A stretch of DNA of 64,000 nucleotides from Pectinophora gossypiella. Taxonomy: Eukaryota > Arthropoda > Insecta > Lepidoptera > Gelechiidae. The translations under genes were made by a program, and so were the position numbers. This document shows, piece by piece, positions 1 to 11,740 of this stretch (positions are counted from its first letter, which is position 1; each line of letters opens with the position of its first letter). The stretch covers positions 4,587,534 to 4,651,533 of the forward strand of contig NC_065422.1 in NCBI RefSeq assembly GCF_024362695.1, read 5' to 3'. A model generated the notes under the pieces. The model saw only the letters and a program-made list of their open reading frames with translations, did no database searches and was not told the DNA's origin.

Positions 1-135
1 ATTCATTTTAATGCTGTTTTCAATTTGGATTACATTACGACTGTAGGTCATTCATGTTTTTGTGCGGGAGGAAATGACTGACGTTTGCGCCTGGCCTGTA
101 GAAAAAAATAAAAAACGTTTCATGATCATCAATTT

Positions 136-300
136 AAGAGCCACACTCTTGTCGGTGCAGCATTTTCCATGCTACTTGTTTAGGGAAAAATAGGGCAGTG
201 GTTTCCCTCTTGCCTTCCGCCCCGCAGTACTCTGTCTGACGCGAGTGGGATGGCGCCCAGGGTAGTCTATTACAAAGCCATACTACCAGCCATACGTTTA
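136..300. repeat. Dispersed repeat R-2
   Basis: A block around 'ctcttgtcggtgcagcat' followed by text on 'ccgccccg.agtactctgtctga.gcgagtgggatggcgcccag'. A close copy lies at 31245-31400 and a short piece at 3115-3160. No open frame is conserved between copies, so it is an interspersed repeat of unknown class. Bases 301-787 hold nothing I recognise. Confidence 0.6.
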
Positions 301-787
301 TTCCACTACAATTATTAGATTAGGTAATGATATTTTAAGTTAGATATCTAATTAGTTCATCACTTTGGAAATCCCCTACCTATTTGACGTTTTACACAAA
401 CCACTAATTAAATTCAAAATTCGTAAAATGAAACAAATACTTACTTATTTAAAAAAAAAGATAATCGCATCGAAATCTTCTGTCGCGGAAGGGATTCGAA
501 GCCGGACCTTTGTATTTCTTCTTATAGAGGTATAATTACAAATTGAGTAACAAAAGGAAACATTAAACATAATAGATTCGTTAACAAAGACTCCAAAGTG
601 AAGATGATACCTAGTGGTTGCAAAATAAGGCTGACCTTTAGATTTTCATTTCAAATGCATTACCGACGACTAATGGTTCGGTATTTACCTTACAACGGCT
701 CAAGGCGAACTATTTGCCATCTTTATGCAGAAGGTTGTCAGCAAAAGGGTTTAAGGTTTCGTTTCATTCAATAAATTACTCAATAAT

Positions 788-1123
788 CTTCTTCTATCGT
801 GTGGGTTGTGAGGTGGAGTGCCAACCTCATCAACCCCGGTGTCAGGGTTACTATTGAGTCGCCAAAGGCCCCTAACATGGCTCATGTAACGACTTACTAA
901 CATCAGTAAGTAGTAACCGGGACCAGCGGCTTAACGTGCCTTCCGAAGCACGGATCATCTTACTTTCAGACAATCTGGTGATCAGTCAGTAATGTCCTAA
1001 CCAAATTAGGGACCACAAAGTAATTTAATTATTATAATTTTTGTGATATGTCCCCACCGGGAATCGAACCCTGGGCCTCCGGATCGTGAGCCCAACGCTC
1101 AACCACTGGACCACGGAGGTCGT
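788..1123 (-). mobile_element. SINE-B copy, full length
   Basis: Read on the minus strand it starts with a tRNA-like head (box A-like GTGGTCCAGTGGTTGAGCG, box B-like GGTTCGATTCC), has the core 'cgtgcttcgga.ggcacgttaagc', and ends in 'cacaacccacacgatagaag'. The same order recurs at 26613-26956, 35822-36148 and 60221-60526. It is a tRNA-derived retroposon, not a functional tRNA. Confidence 0.8.
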
Positions 1124-1190
1124 CCACCTGTTTAACTGCTTTGAGTGTACTTTTGTCTACTTAAATTAGGAATATAGTGGTTAGCTTATG

Positions 1191-1544
1191 GTGCTAATTC
1201 CTGTAAACACCATCTAATTTTATTTTAAGTTATATCTGTCATTTTCTTATCCGTCGAAAAGGAAAGGGACGCGTAATCGACAAGCATAAAAGTTATGGAA
1301 CACACGTCAATTTTAAGCACAAATCTAAAACAACCGTCTAAATTTTTTACACTGGCCAATAACCCGACAGAATTATCCTGACTGCACACGTCAAAAGGTT
1401 TGCATACTAGCGAGATAATTGTTTGATCCGCCCGGGTTATCCATTAATTTACTCATTCTTTCTAAAATTAAGAGCTGTCAATCATCCGTCCCTTTCCTTT
1501 TCGGTGGTTAATAAAATTAGATGGCGTCTGCAGGAATTAGCACC
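1191..1544. mobile_element. Fold-back MITE FB-1
   Basis: The ends are inverted repeats: GGTGCTAATTCCTG at the left and CAGGAATTAGCACC at the right, continuing as a long imperfect inverted repeat that includes 'tcattttcttatccg' and 'ccttttcgg'. It has no open frame. Other copies: 33634-33920, 44120-44500, 49650-50042, 63278-63722, with fragments at 49015-49085 and 54160-54233. Bases 1545-1995 hold nothing recognisable. Confidence 0.75.
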
Positions 1545-1995
1545 TATGTCCAAGTATGTTTAGTGTTAAAAATATTAAAGCGTTTTCCTTCTACAGTGTA
1601 TCCGAACAGAATACACAAACAACCGAAAAGGTAAGCAATATTTAGCAGCCTCCTTTTAAGGTCACTCGTTGAGTCCTGGGGTTACCGAAATGTCTGTCAA
1701 CGGCCGACCTCAACAATTCGACAACCAAAATTTCAACAAAATGTACCTTACAACATCCCAGACAGGGTTCGTTTTGTATTATCCTCACAAATTATATAAT
1801 CAACATGTGGCCTACTGTAGAATGACGTCATAAAACGAGTCTTGAATTCTAATCAACCGTTGAAAACTGGTTACCAAAACCTTGCCTTTTTTAATGACTT
1901 TATATGGTTTTGTTTTGTGCTTATTACTCTGTTAGTATTGACATTCTGTTAGGTAAGTATCTCATTTTGTATTATAGGTTATTACTCATAGACCT

Positions 1996-2268
1996 GGGGG
2001 GGTTTTAAAAATAGTCACATCGAAACAATTAATCTAAAAAGCAATATTGCAATTTGACATTTGCCCGTATAAAAGTAAGTGCGCAATGCAAACAAATTAA
2101 AACACATAATAACGGGTTCTTACCGCATTTAAAGTAGGAATATGAGACTCCCGATATTTCGACACTGTTGCAAGTGCCATGATCCCGTTATTATGTGTTT
2201 TAATTATGATAATAGCCGCGTAAACTTAAAATAATGCAAACAGATGTCAAATAGGAACCCCCCCCCTG
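1996..2268. mobile_element. Fold-back MITE FB-2 with FB-6 inserted
   Basis: The left arm (G-run, then 'tcacatcgaaacaattaatc') belongs to FB-2. The middle, 2096-2225, is a different hairpin element, FB-6, with ends 'attaaaacacataataacgg' and its reverse complement. A shortened right arm of FB-2 ending in a C-run follows. FB-6 therefore landed inside FB-2. Confidence 0.65.
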
Positions 2269-2654
2269 GTATAGCAAATTAGACAACCAATCTCTGTAAA
2301 AAATGTGTCCACGGCGGATCTTGTCACAAGCATCGTGTAACACTGCACAACCGACATTGCACTTTATTTGGACATCCATAACATCGTCATTTGATGGAAC
2401 GAACTTATACTATCTACATAACTCAATGTATACGTATCTACAAGACGGCTCGGACGCTTTTTTTTTAAAGTCCTTAGCGAATGTGAGTCTATTTGTTTAT
2501 AGGGTGTCAGTGTTATTAACAGTAGGTTTTATTAACAGGATAATTAACACACGATCAAAGGTAACTAAAAGGCAACCAAATCAACCGGATTTTCCATGTC
2601 CCTGAAGGCACAGACATAAGTTCTCGACTATATTCGATTGGCGTAATCGGAGGT

Positions 2655-2715
2655 ACCTACCATCCATCGCAAGATAAACTAAGTACCCACACCTCACCGA
2701 GCTTTCTGTTAGACC
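2655..2715. repeat. Short dispersed repeat
   Basis: Contains 'cgcaagataaactaagtacc' and 'accgagctttctgttagacc'. The same text recurs near 9560, 45430-45500, 47910-48000, 54345-54410 and 60525-60600, so it is an interspersed repeat fragment. Bases 2269-2654 hold only short unsupported open frames. Confidence 0.5.
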
Positions 2716-2798
2716 AACATTACACACCGGACACTTCATACAAAAAAAAACCGCATTAAAATCGGATCATCCGTTTGGGAGCTACGATGCCAGAGACA

Positions 2799-2843
<45 letters not shown>

Positions 2844-2865
2844 GCCCGCGCACGCGCACACACGT
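2799..2865. repeat. (CA)n microsatellite
   Basis: An almost pure run of CA dinucleotides grading into CG/CA-rich sequence. Open frames through it encode only low-complexity Val/Cys/Ala runs and are artefacts. Confidence 0.95.
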
Positions 2866-2869
2866 ACGC

Positions 2870-3060
2870 GTCAAACTTATAACACCCGTCGTTTTTGCGT
2901 CGGGGGTTAAAAATACTTCGTTTTTGACAGACACTAGACATTGACGTTATCGTACACGCGCGTATGTGTGTGTGACGTCTGACGCCATACGATTCTAAAC
3001 TAAACTAAACTAAAGTAATACTGAAGGGGGTGAGGTAAACCTAGCTGAGCCGTTCGTGTA
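2870..3060. repeat. Dispersed repeat R-5
   Basis: Shares 'gacgtcacac', 'gcgcgtgtatgataacgtca' (inverted here) and 'gggggtgaggtaaa' with blocks at 11341-11540, 12237-12340 and 21255-21460. The class is unknown. Bases 3061-3576 otherwise hold only a fragment of R-2 (3115-3160). Confidence 0.45.
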
Positions 3061-3576
3061 GGGTGGAGATTTGCCGACCTATCCCTTCATTTCTTTATAA
3101 CTAGGATCATCACTAAGTTAAGAGCCACGCTCTTGTCGCTGCAGCATTCTCCATTCTTGTCTATCAAAGACCTATTCCGCCTATACGGACTCGACCTATA
3201 CGAAGTTTTAAATAATTTGCTGAAGTTTACTGTTATTATAATCTCTCCCGTGCGTGTACTTTGACTATATGCATAAATTCTTCTTTTTATTATCATTGTT
3301 ACTCAAGACTTTGATTCTCGGTAGTGACAACGAGATATTTTAACGTCTTAGCTTACATATCGAAATATGTACATAAGTTATACGAATTCCGTGCCAAATA
3401 AGATTTATGCCACTTGCAACACGGCATATTAAACATGTACGTAGGTACTTTAAGTTATTTAATATTGCTAATTCTAAGACGTATTTTCTGTTAGGCAAAT
3501 TCCGTCTCGTTACCTCTACATTCATTTTAATATTTGAAGACGAGTCTCAAAGTTTATTGGTTAAAATTAATGTATT

Positions 3577-3873
3577 CATCATAATCATCAGCCCATTAAC
3601 GTCCCCACTGCTGGGGCACGGGCCTTCCCTATGGATGGGTAGGGAGATCGGGCCTTAAACCATCACGCGTTCCCAGTGCGGATTGATGGTTATTAACGAC
3701 TGCTAATGCAGCCGGGACCAACGGCTTAACGTGCTTTCCGAAGCACGGTGGAGCTCGAGATGAAAACTTTTTTTTTGTGGTCACCCATCCTATGACCGGC
3801 CTTTGCGAAAGTTGCTAAACTTCAACAATCGCAGACCGAGCGCGTTTACCGCTGCGCCGCCACCGAGCTCCTC
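3577..3873 (-). mobile_element. SINE-C copy (5S-like head)
   Basis: On the minus strand it starts 'gaggagctcggtggcg', then has 'gaagtt.agcaactttcgc' and 'ggatgggtgaccac', which resemble the 3' half of 5S rRNA (internal promoter region). The SINE core 'cgtgcttcggaa' and a tail 'cccagcagtggggacgttaa' plus (GAT)n follow. Close copies lie at 27224-27519 and 55607-55905. Confidence 0.75.
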
Positions 3874-4009
3874 TCTGTATGTATTAATAAAATGAAATAA
3901 GTGATATGTTCAAGAATGCGTGACTTCATCGCAGCGTCTCTGGTTTGAATCTCGACTCGGGTTTTAAACCCATGAGTTTGAATTCGTGTTTGGATCATAG
4001 ATGTGGTTT

Positions 4010-4310
4010 TCAGGATTTGTGCCCGGTTAATGGAAATAGATTCGCCCTCTATTACATGGGATTTAAACATAGCTGGCGAGGAGTGGATGTACTATACACC
4101 TCTGCCTACCCCTTCAGGGATACAGGCGTGATGCTGTTATCATTTGGTACTGGTAAAGTCATGAGCAATATAATGTACCCACTTTAGGACTCCGTCGCAC
4201 TAACATATTTGACATTTAGTGAGACTTACAGTTCAATTTGTCAAAAAAGTTAATGTGACATGGTAACAAAGTGTATACATATTAATGCTCGTGACCGTAC
4301 TTCACTAGGT
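4010..4310. repeat. Dispersed repeat R-3
   Basis: Text around 'gtgcccggttaatgg' and 'catatttgacatttagtg' recurs at 9950-10060 (inverted), 19440-19570, 21094-21225, 34577-34670 and 46451-46562. No coding frame is shared. Bases 4311-4868 are AT-rich with nothing recognisable. Confidence 0.55.
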
Positions 4311-4868
4311 ATTAATTTCGACGTAATTCGGCGACAGTAGGTACTATAATTCTAAATCTTATTATTCAGTGAAGCTTGTATCTTCCGATTAATATTGTGG
4401 AAACGACGTTGATATGTTTTCGCTTCGTGGTTATAACGTAAACAAATACTCTACACAACTGTTACTACTATAGCAAACAATAGTAAAGATGAAATAATAT
4501 ATAATTATCGGAATATGACGACATAGACATTATTTTAAGCAAATAATATTAGTCTGGCGTAATAATAGAATCTATCCGCACTGAATTTGAAAATATTAAC
4601 ACTAATCTTACCAGAAAGCAAAAACATTTTTTCAACGTAATTGTCACGGATAAACTTATTGGAGGTCAATCTAATATTTTTGAATGACAATTAACTGCAA
4701 CAGCAACACATTTTTTAAATCAATGTTAAAACATTACACTTTATGTATTAACTAGTGGAACACATTTAATACCAGACATTTTCATCATTTAGGTAATCAT
4801 TAATCTTTTAATAACACTAGGTATCCAAAAGCAACTTCGCCAGTCCCTAAAAATAACTTTACGTGTAT

Positions 4869-5041
4869 CCCTAAGAAGATTCGGAAGCCACGTTAAACCG
4901 TTGGTCCCAGCCCGTTCACCGATGTAAGTAAGTAGTCCTTACATGAGCCATGTCAGGGGCCTTTGGCGGCTCAATAATAACCCTGACACCAGGGTTGATG
5001 AGGTTGGTAATCCACCTCACAACCCACACGATAGAAGAAGA
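4869..5041 (+). mobile_element. SINE-B fragment
   Basis: Retains the SINE core and the 3' part ending in 'acccacacgatagaagaag' but lacks the tRNA-like head. It is 5'-truncated. Bases 5042-6966, about 1.9 kb, hold no gene or repeat I can identify. Confidence 0.7.
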
Positions 5042-6966
5042 TTCCACGATCGTCTCTTGAGTCTTAATTTATGTAAATGCCAATTTCCATCCAAATCGTT
5101 CCAGCAGTTTAGTCGTGAATATGAAACGAATTAGGTCAGAAACATACTTTCGCGTTTGATAATATTATTAGTGTGATTGTATATTCACTAACGTTATCTG
5201 TTCCTTAAGAGAATCTTCTTTAAGTGCAGTTTCTGTTTCTACCTTGATCAAACCTTTGCACTATCGAGCTAGAGAGCATCCTACGCAATTTCTACCAAAA
5301 ACCTGTTTACACCATCAACCTGTCAGGAGAATTTTAAATTATAAACAAGCTTATCTCTACGTATAGTTATATTGTTTCTTTTTTTGACGTGACTTATCGT
5401 GAATTTGCCTCGGATAGCATCATCTACTCGGCCGGAAAGCACAACTACAGAATTTAAATAACAAATACGTGTTATTCCTTATTATGGCTCAAATGAAGCC
5501 ACTTTTCTGTATTAACTATAGACTCGTAGTAAGAAAATGACTCACTGCACATACTACTAGACACGTGTAACAGCAAATTGTTGATGTAAAATAGCAAATT
5601 TGCTCCATCCGTTTGCCTGCACAGTTTAAAGTTATGTTATCCGAAATTACGACACACTTCACTCGACAATCTTCAAAGTAATCAACGTAGTACCACAAGG
5701 TATCATTCTTAGCCCATTAAGCTTCAAAGTGGTTGAAGTCACTAACCTTAAAATTAAGGTTTTTGCTGAATTTGCGCAATTTAAAACCTGTTTTACGATC
5801 GATCGTATAGGTCGGGCAATATAGCACGTCCGTAACCCGTTCTTTAAGCCTTGAGGAAGTTACTATATGGATATAGACATCCGCCTGTCTCACATTCGTG
5901 GCACGTAAACAATACGCGATAGAGTTAAACATCGCTGTAGTAAAAAGAGGAACTTGGTAACAGCTATGTAGGTAACCCGAAATACCAAACCCACGTATGA
6001 ATATTATTGTGTCAATGGGAGATAGCTGGTACTTGTAGCACAGGTTTGACTTATTGTAAGTACCAGCAGTACATATCTGTTGATTTTGTTACTATCATAA
6101 CTACACCCATATTTGTTAAGTTGATTGGTCCAATACATTTTACTTTTTTATCTAAATTAACACAGAATTAAACCAATTGCATTTATTGTGGCGGCGCATA
6201 TTACACTGATGCCGCGATATCGCTGTTTCCCAAATTCTAAGCTTATTAAGGGTTTTTGTTTAATCTCTGTTATTAATAAACTGTATGCATATTCATTTAT
6301 GCCTTAGAACAACTTTACATTGCTTGCCATTCACATTATTCAAATAAGTATCTGATAATAATAACTCTGCTACAATCTGCCGGATCTGCCGAATCTGGAG
6401 GATCAGTAAGTAGGAGTTACCAGTCAACCATCACCTTACGATCATTTTGACGAACATCCGTTCTGCTTCTTTGTAATTGTTTTGTGAAAATTTTAAATTG
6501 TTGTCTTGTTTTTGTGTGTGGCGTCCTTTTATAATATACTATTTCTATTCTATTCTATTTAATGTAGATCCTTAATGATTTACCTAAACAGGTCACCTAA
6601 ACACTGACAGAACAAATGGTAATAATTCTTCAACTGACATCACCTTCTAGCTGTAAATAAAGACAGTGATAATCTCATTAATTACATCCGCATTTGTGGA
6701 CGCGCATGTGCATGGCGGATACATCAGACTGGCATTGTTTGCGCTCGCGCTTGACACTTGAGTTACTATTCCATTCATCCAATCAGTATGAATTATGCCA
6801 CTGTTGAGTGGAGACATATTGACCTCTCCGATCTTTTAGTTGCCATTGTTGTCGTCTTGAACGTCTTAGAACTTTTTGTGGTTTAAGAACCTTCTTGTTT
6901 CGTTTACATATGTATTTCCTTCCTATAATATTTATTATATTATAATATTTTTTATTATTTTTTAAC

Positions 6967-7304
6967 AGCCTCCGTGGTCTAGTGGTTAGAGCGTTAGGCT
7001 CACGATCTGGAGGTCCGGGTTCGATTCCCGATGGGGACATTGTCGAAATCACTTTGTGAGACTGTCCTTTGTTTGGTAAGGACTTTTCAGGCTTGAATCA
7101 CCTGATTGTCCGAAAAAGTAAGATGATTCCGTGCTTCGGAGGGCACGTTAAGCCGTTGGTCCCGGCTATTAGCCGTAAAAACACCTCCACCAATCCGCAT
7201 TGGAGCAGCGTGGTGGAGTATGCTCCATACCCCCTCCGGTTGATTGAGGGGAGGCCTGTGCCCAGCAGTGGGACGTATATAGGCTGTTGATGATGATGAT
7301 GATG
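6967..7304 (+). mobile_element. SINE-A copy, full length
   Basis: Begins with a tRNA-like head: box A-like TGGTCTAGTGGTTAGAGCG and box B-like GGTTCGATTCC. It continues through the shared core 'cgtgcttcggagggcacg' and ends with 'cagtgggacgtatataggct' and (GAT)n. A second, head-less 3' fragment of the same family follows at 7326-7425. The head lacks a closed acceptor stem, so it is not a tRNA gene. Confidence 0.85.
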
Positions 7305-7325
7305 AATATTTTTTATAATATTTAT

Positions 7326-7425
7326 TCACCAACCCGCAGTGGAGCAGCATGGTGGAGTATGCTCCATACCCCCTCCGGTTGATTGAGGGGAGGCCTGTGC
7401 CCAGCAGTGGGACGTATATAGGCAG
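7326..7425 (+). mobile_element. SINE-A 3' fragment
   Basis: Only the last third of SINE-A is present, from 'aacccgcagtggagcagc' to 'gacgtatataggc'. It lies 20 bp after a full copy, either as a separate insertion or as a local duplication of the tail. Confidence 0.75.
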
Positions 7426-7659
7426 TTTATAATATTTATTGTTACCTGGAAGAAATGGCTTTTAGCAGTGATATAACCTATTGCATTATCCATGTTTCGT
7501 CTCTTTTATCTCATTACTGTATGTGTTCAATAAAGTTATTAGCAAGGCAAGACTAGTTTTGTGTTTGTCCATAATAATGTTGTAACGCTCCGCTTACGGG
7601 TTCTGCTGAACATCTTTATAACCTTCGCTGCATATTTGTGTTATCATCACCCCGTCTCA

Positions 7660-8006
7660 TCATCAGCATTATCCCGTTTTTCACAGGGTCTGCTTACCTA
7701 ACCTGAAGATTTGACAGTTTTATTACAGAAGCGACTGCCTGTCTGAACTTCCAACCCGCAAAGGGAAACCAGCCCAATACTGGTTAGGTCACATATCTCC
7801 GGAATGCATTTCTCGGAAATGTGGGTATCCTCACGATGTTTTCTTTCACTGCTGAGCACGTCATAATCATTTATGATCCAAACATGAATTCGAAAACAAA
7901 TTCGACAATCATTGGTTTAGGCCTGTCCTTGATTCACACCTGCGACCTCAAGGTGAAAGAAGCAAGCGAACCAACTGGGCTACAACGATTTTGTATTATG
8001 AATTTA
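7660..8006 (-). mobile_element. SINE-D copy
   Basis: On the minus strand a tRNA-like head 'tagcccagttggt' with a 'ttcgaat'-like box B leads into a long body ending near 'aaaacgggataatg'. Related copies: 25290-25620, 55094-55453 and the rearranged 16965-17165. It lacks the core shared by SINE-A, B and C. Confidence 0.7.
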
Positions 8007-8380
8007 TGATATAACTAAATCAATATCTTTAACTTCATTAGCACAATCTTTTTAAACCGATCGAGTGAAACGAGCGGATAACTAGTAATATGATGAAAAT
8101 ATACTAAGAGTACGCCTGCATGCAGGCCGAACACATCACAACATTGTTATTTAAATTATTATACCACTTTTTTGTATTTTATGTGTTCTCGCAAATAAAT
8201 TGATTTGACTTGAGTAGAATTTAAAACAACGTCACTAGAGCATCCTAGCAGACCCTTCCTCGGTCTCCGTTAGAAAGCTCTATGATCTAGTTTTTAGTCT
8301 AAATAAGTTAAATTGTACTGTTTAAATATATTATAATAGATTGTAGTACTTGTTAAGGATCGATGGTAGTGGCTAGTTTC

Positions 8381-8600
8381 CAACTAGTCAAATCAGTTAC
8401 TTCTACCATGAAATTGGTATGAAAAAGCAACCTGTGAGGAACAGAAAACGTGACAAAATGTCGCACTTACTATTACATTTTTCTTTATTAAAATTCATAA
8501 GTAAGTTAAATAGAAAAAAAGAAAACGTTTTTGTCACCTTTAGATCTGTTTCATTTAGTAATCAGAATTTCATAATTTATCTTTGACCTAGGAAAGTACC
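8381..8600. repeat. Dispersed repeat R-4
   Basis: Contains 'ctagtttccaactagtcaaa', 'gcaacctgtgaggaacagaa' and 'aaaacgtttttgtcacc'. Inverted or partial copies lie at 19070-19300 and, as three consecutive pieces, at 21840-22350. Bases 8007-8380 and 8601-9949 hold nothing else that I recognise apart from a short repeat near 9560. Confidence 0.5.
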
Positions 8601-9949
8601 GAATTTTATATCACCAATTCGTCAAAATGCAGTTGTAATATCGAATAGCCAGTAAGCAGAACCCGTACTATTGAGTAACACTTGTAACTTCCAACATGTG
8701 TATCTAATCCGGACGACCTTGCCCGCACATTTCGCCCGAGCTGCCCGTCTGTCCGTCCGTCTGGTGAAAGGGACTGTCCTTGTCTCATAACACGCTTCCA
8801 CACTCCATGTCAAGTTTAATAGGTCTAAAGAATGTTGGTTCTTTAAGGAAAGTTATTTCTGAGTGCCTATTGTTAGTTTTTAATCTGTTTACCACTACCG
8901 TAAATACAGCGCTTGATACAAAAATGCTACAAATGATACAAAAATAATCAGAGTAATTGACATTTACTTTCCGTCAAAGTCGTCTATCTATCGCACTAAG
9001 AAATATTATAATATACGAGATGGTATATTATTCATCATTACCCATCATTATTTTATCGAATACCTCTTTACTGTACTCCTAAAAATATAAGCTAAGTGCT
9101 ATAATAAATATGTATTTAGATATATTGCATTAAGTAATTCTATACCCAACACAAAAAAAAAACCACCAGCAAAAAATGTGTGTAATCTCAAATTTACTGG
9201 GTACTTGTTTACTGACTTAAGCACCACCTAAGAATAATAAGTAATTAATAATTATTGAATCTTTCTGTGATTTATTTCAAACCAAATTATCTACATAATA
9301 ATTACCTATAAAATCGCAAGTTTATTTTTCGTCATGATACATAACCAGTATTTCATTAAGTATTCTTGGAAATTCCTAATCACACATTTTTTATAATGTA
9401 AAGATTGGATTAAGACTAACGATTTCTTTATATTGTTTTCTGATTTATTTTTATATCTCTTGTTGGAATATTTTCATCGTAACGAAAACTTTGAGGGATG
9501 ATTCAAACCATGATTCCGAGTTGATATCACATAAATGTAACAGAAAGCTAGGTGAAGTGTGTGTACTTAGTTCATCTTGCGATAGATGTTACTTTTCACT
9601 ACCCCAATTGGGATATTAGAGATTAGGTACGTATGTTGTATGAAGTCTTGTAAAAAATGTGAAAAACGCCTAACGCGTTGTTTTTTTTTTTCATTTTATT
9701 ATGACGTCATCAGGTGTGTTAATTTGTTTATTAGTTCCGTGACCAAATTGCGGTGTTTTGGTCACGTTTTACCTGACTTGTGGTCACGTCTATTACCAAA
9801 CGTCAGCACTTTTATTGTTTTAATAAACAATATTGACTAATTGAGGCGTGTCTGAAGTGAGGAGGAAGACTTGACAAGGTTTTGTTGGAGTGGAGTGCTT
9901 AGCAAGTGATATTGCTTCCTATTTTTTTCAAGGTTAAAAAAAACCACAT

Positions 9950-10060
9950 AACACATTAACTTTTTCGACAAATTGAACTGTAAGTCTCACTAAATGTCAA
10001 ATATGTTAGTGCGACAGAGTCCTAAAGTGGGTACATTATATTGATCACGCCTGTACCACT
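9950..10060. repeat. R-3 copy, inverted
   Basis: Reverse-complement match to the R-3 block at 4190-4290 ('acaaattgaactgtaagtct'). It is an interspersed repeat fragment. Confidence 0.5.
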
Positions 10061-10404
10061 GTTGGTACAGTCATGAGGCACTGCTGGTTACTGTTAACCA
10101 GTGCAATACAGTTATGTAAGAACTCGGTCAATGTCTCCAATGTCCAATAAGTAACTGCGTGAGGCGACATCACACTGGATTTTCGCAACGAAACGCCGTC
10201 CTAAATGTCTTTTTAAGGCATTTGATGGCGCTAAGGCGAGGGTTGACAGATTATTTTCTTATTCACCCAGTTGTAAGGCAAACTCCGAAGAGACAAGTAG
10301 CTTTTGTTACTGCAGTCTTCTAGGCATAGAATGGCTGTTTGCATCAGTACTGGTAACCCCCGTTGCCTAGGTATTGTTGATTATATGGCGCTTAGCTTTT
10401 CTTT

Positions 10405-10660
10405 TGTAACTTATTGTACATTTGCCGCAGATGGCATTAGCTACTTGGCCGGACAAATGGGGAGCGCTGAAGGCTCTCACCCGGTAGGTACAACATAGAC
10501 AAAAGGCCTGAGGGTGCCCAGTTGAGCGCGAACCTCGGCTCAGGGAGTCGTCTGACAGGAAAAATATTTGAAAGAATTAATTGACCCTAGTGGGTTGATA
10601 GCGATAAGCGCTGATTGAGGGAAATCGTCGACCACGCCGATATCTATGGCGCATAGCAAC
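10405..10660 (-). mobile_element. R-1 retroposon copy (long form)
   Basis: Matches the minus-strand element that ends 'acaataagtcacgtc' plus poly(A) elsewhere (see 63035-63133). This copy carries extra 5' sequence, including 'gtggtcgacgatttccctc' and 'cagcgcttatcgctatcaac'. Another long copy lies at 23690-23935 and short ones at 19304, 22243, 31133, 37786, 53705 and 63035. I infer a LINE or SINE 3' end. Confidence 0.6.
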
Positions 10661-10983
10661 GGGGGTGTAAAGTAAGGTTTTTTTACATTATTATCATTTT
10701 GTGATCTTTTACTTTTTATTTATTTATTTATTTGTACACAATAGAACACAGAAAGAAACACACAAAGAAATCAGACAGTACAGGTAAGCTTATCAACTCA
10801 TTATTATACGTTAATAATGAGTTGGTTATCTTTGATTTCGCTCGCTAATAATGGCATTTTCATTTTCTAATCCTACTGACAATGTAATGTCCTCCATCAT
10901 CCGAGGGGGGAGCCTGGGGTTCTGTACTACAAGCTAACGCTTCTCACAGACCCCAGTCTCTCTCACCAACAACTGCATCGAAG

Positions 10984-11121
10984 GGTAGTATTAATAAACT
11001 AATCTCAGCTTTGAGACTGCCCTCAAGATCACGTCAATGTGACAGTTCTCATATAAAAACAGAGACTTGAGCATGATCTTGAGGGCAGTCTCAGCTGAGA
11101 TTCGTTTATTAATACCACCCC
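10984..11121. mobile_element. Fold-back MITE FB-4
   Basis: The ends 'attaataaactaatctcagc' and 'gctgagattcgtttattaat' are inverted repeats, and the middle also folds ('actgccctcaagatca' against 'tgatcttgagggcagt'). A closer-to-intact copy at 56834-56971 is bounded by TTA on both sides, as expected for Harbinger-type MITEs. Confidence 0.8.
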
Positions 11122-11340
11122 TAATCTTGTTTTATTGTTAATTACCAATTATCGTGTTGATGTGAGAGTAATAAACATACATCCGAAGGACGTAAAAAAA
11201 AATGTAATGTGGTCAACTCGTATCCTATGCGGAGTTTAACAAAAGCTTTATGAGAAACAAGAGTTCTTGTTAGTACTCGAGTTTCTGGGCTTAAGACTTG
11301 ATATATTCGACTCGGGTCTCAGAAGCCTTGAGCTCTTAGA

Positions 11341-11540
11341 ACCCAGCCATAGAGTAAGGGATAATACTACATATAGAACGGCAACTCTCCGCTGACCAGC
11401 GGCAATGCTAGGTCCCCCCCCTTGAACATAGTTTAGACTTGAATCGTATGATATCAGACGTCACACACGCAGATGCGCGTGTATGATAACGTCAATGTGT
11501 AGTGTCTGTGTAAAACGAGGTTGTTTGTTCGAAGAGTCCA
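11341..11540. repeat. R-5 copy
   Basis: Shares 'tagagtaagggataatacta' and the 'gaacggcaactctccgct' block with 12237-12340, and 'acgcagatgcgcgtgtatga' with the inverted block at 2940-3000. Unknown class. Confidence 0.5.
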
Positions 11541-11629
11541 GGTTGTGTCCCAGCATAACAGAATTGCGTCTAACACACCTGACTAAGAAAAAATGGCGCT
11601 CTTAAATGTACTTATGACACAAGAAGAGA

Positions 11630-11740
11630 CCTATTAAAGACCTTCACGAAGCCACTGACAATGCCGTAAGCGTGGCCAATTATTGGTCAGCAAAAATTTA
11701 ATATCGATCGCCATCGACTCTTAAAGAAGAAGACAAGAAA
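11630..11740. repeat. Dispersed repeat shared with 60000-60095
   Basis: 'gccactgacaatgccgtaag' and 'gtcagcaaaaattta.tatcg' recur nearly unchanged at 60000-60095. There is no coding signal. Bases 11741-12236 are otherwise unremarkable. Confidence 0.55.

Noticed and set aside
2303..2605. 100-residue open frame
   Set aside because: No domain, unusual composition with a Phe/Lys run from a T-tract, and dispersed repeats on both sides.
6967..7040. tRNA-like sequence with good A and B boxes, also at 60887-60957 and in inverted copies
   Set aside because: There is no pairing acceptor stem or proper anticodon arm, and each is joined to a conserved SINE body repeated many times.
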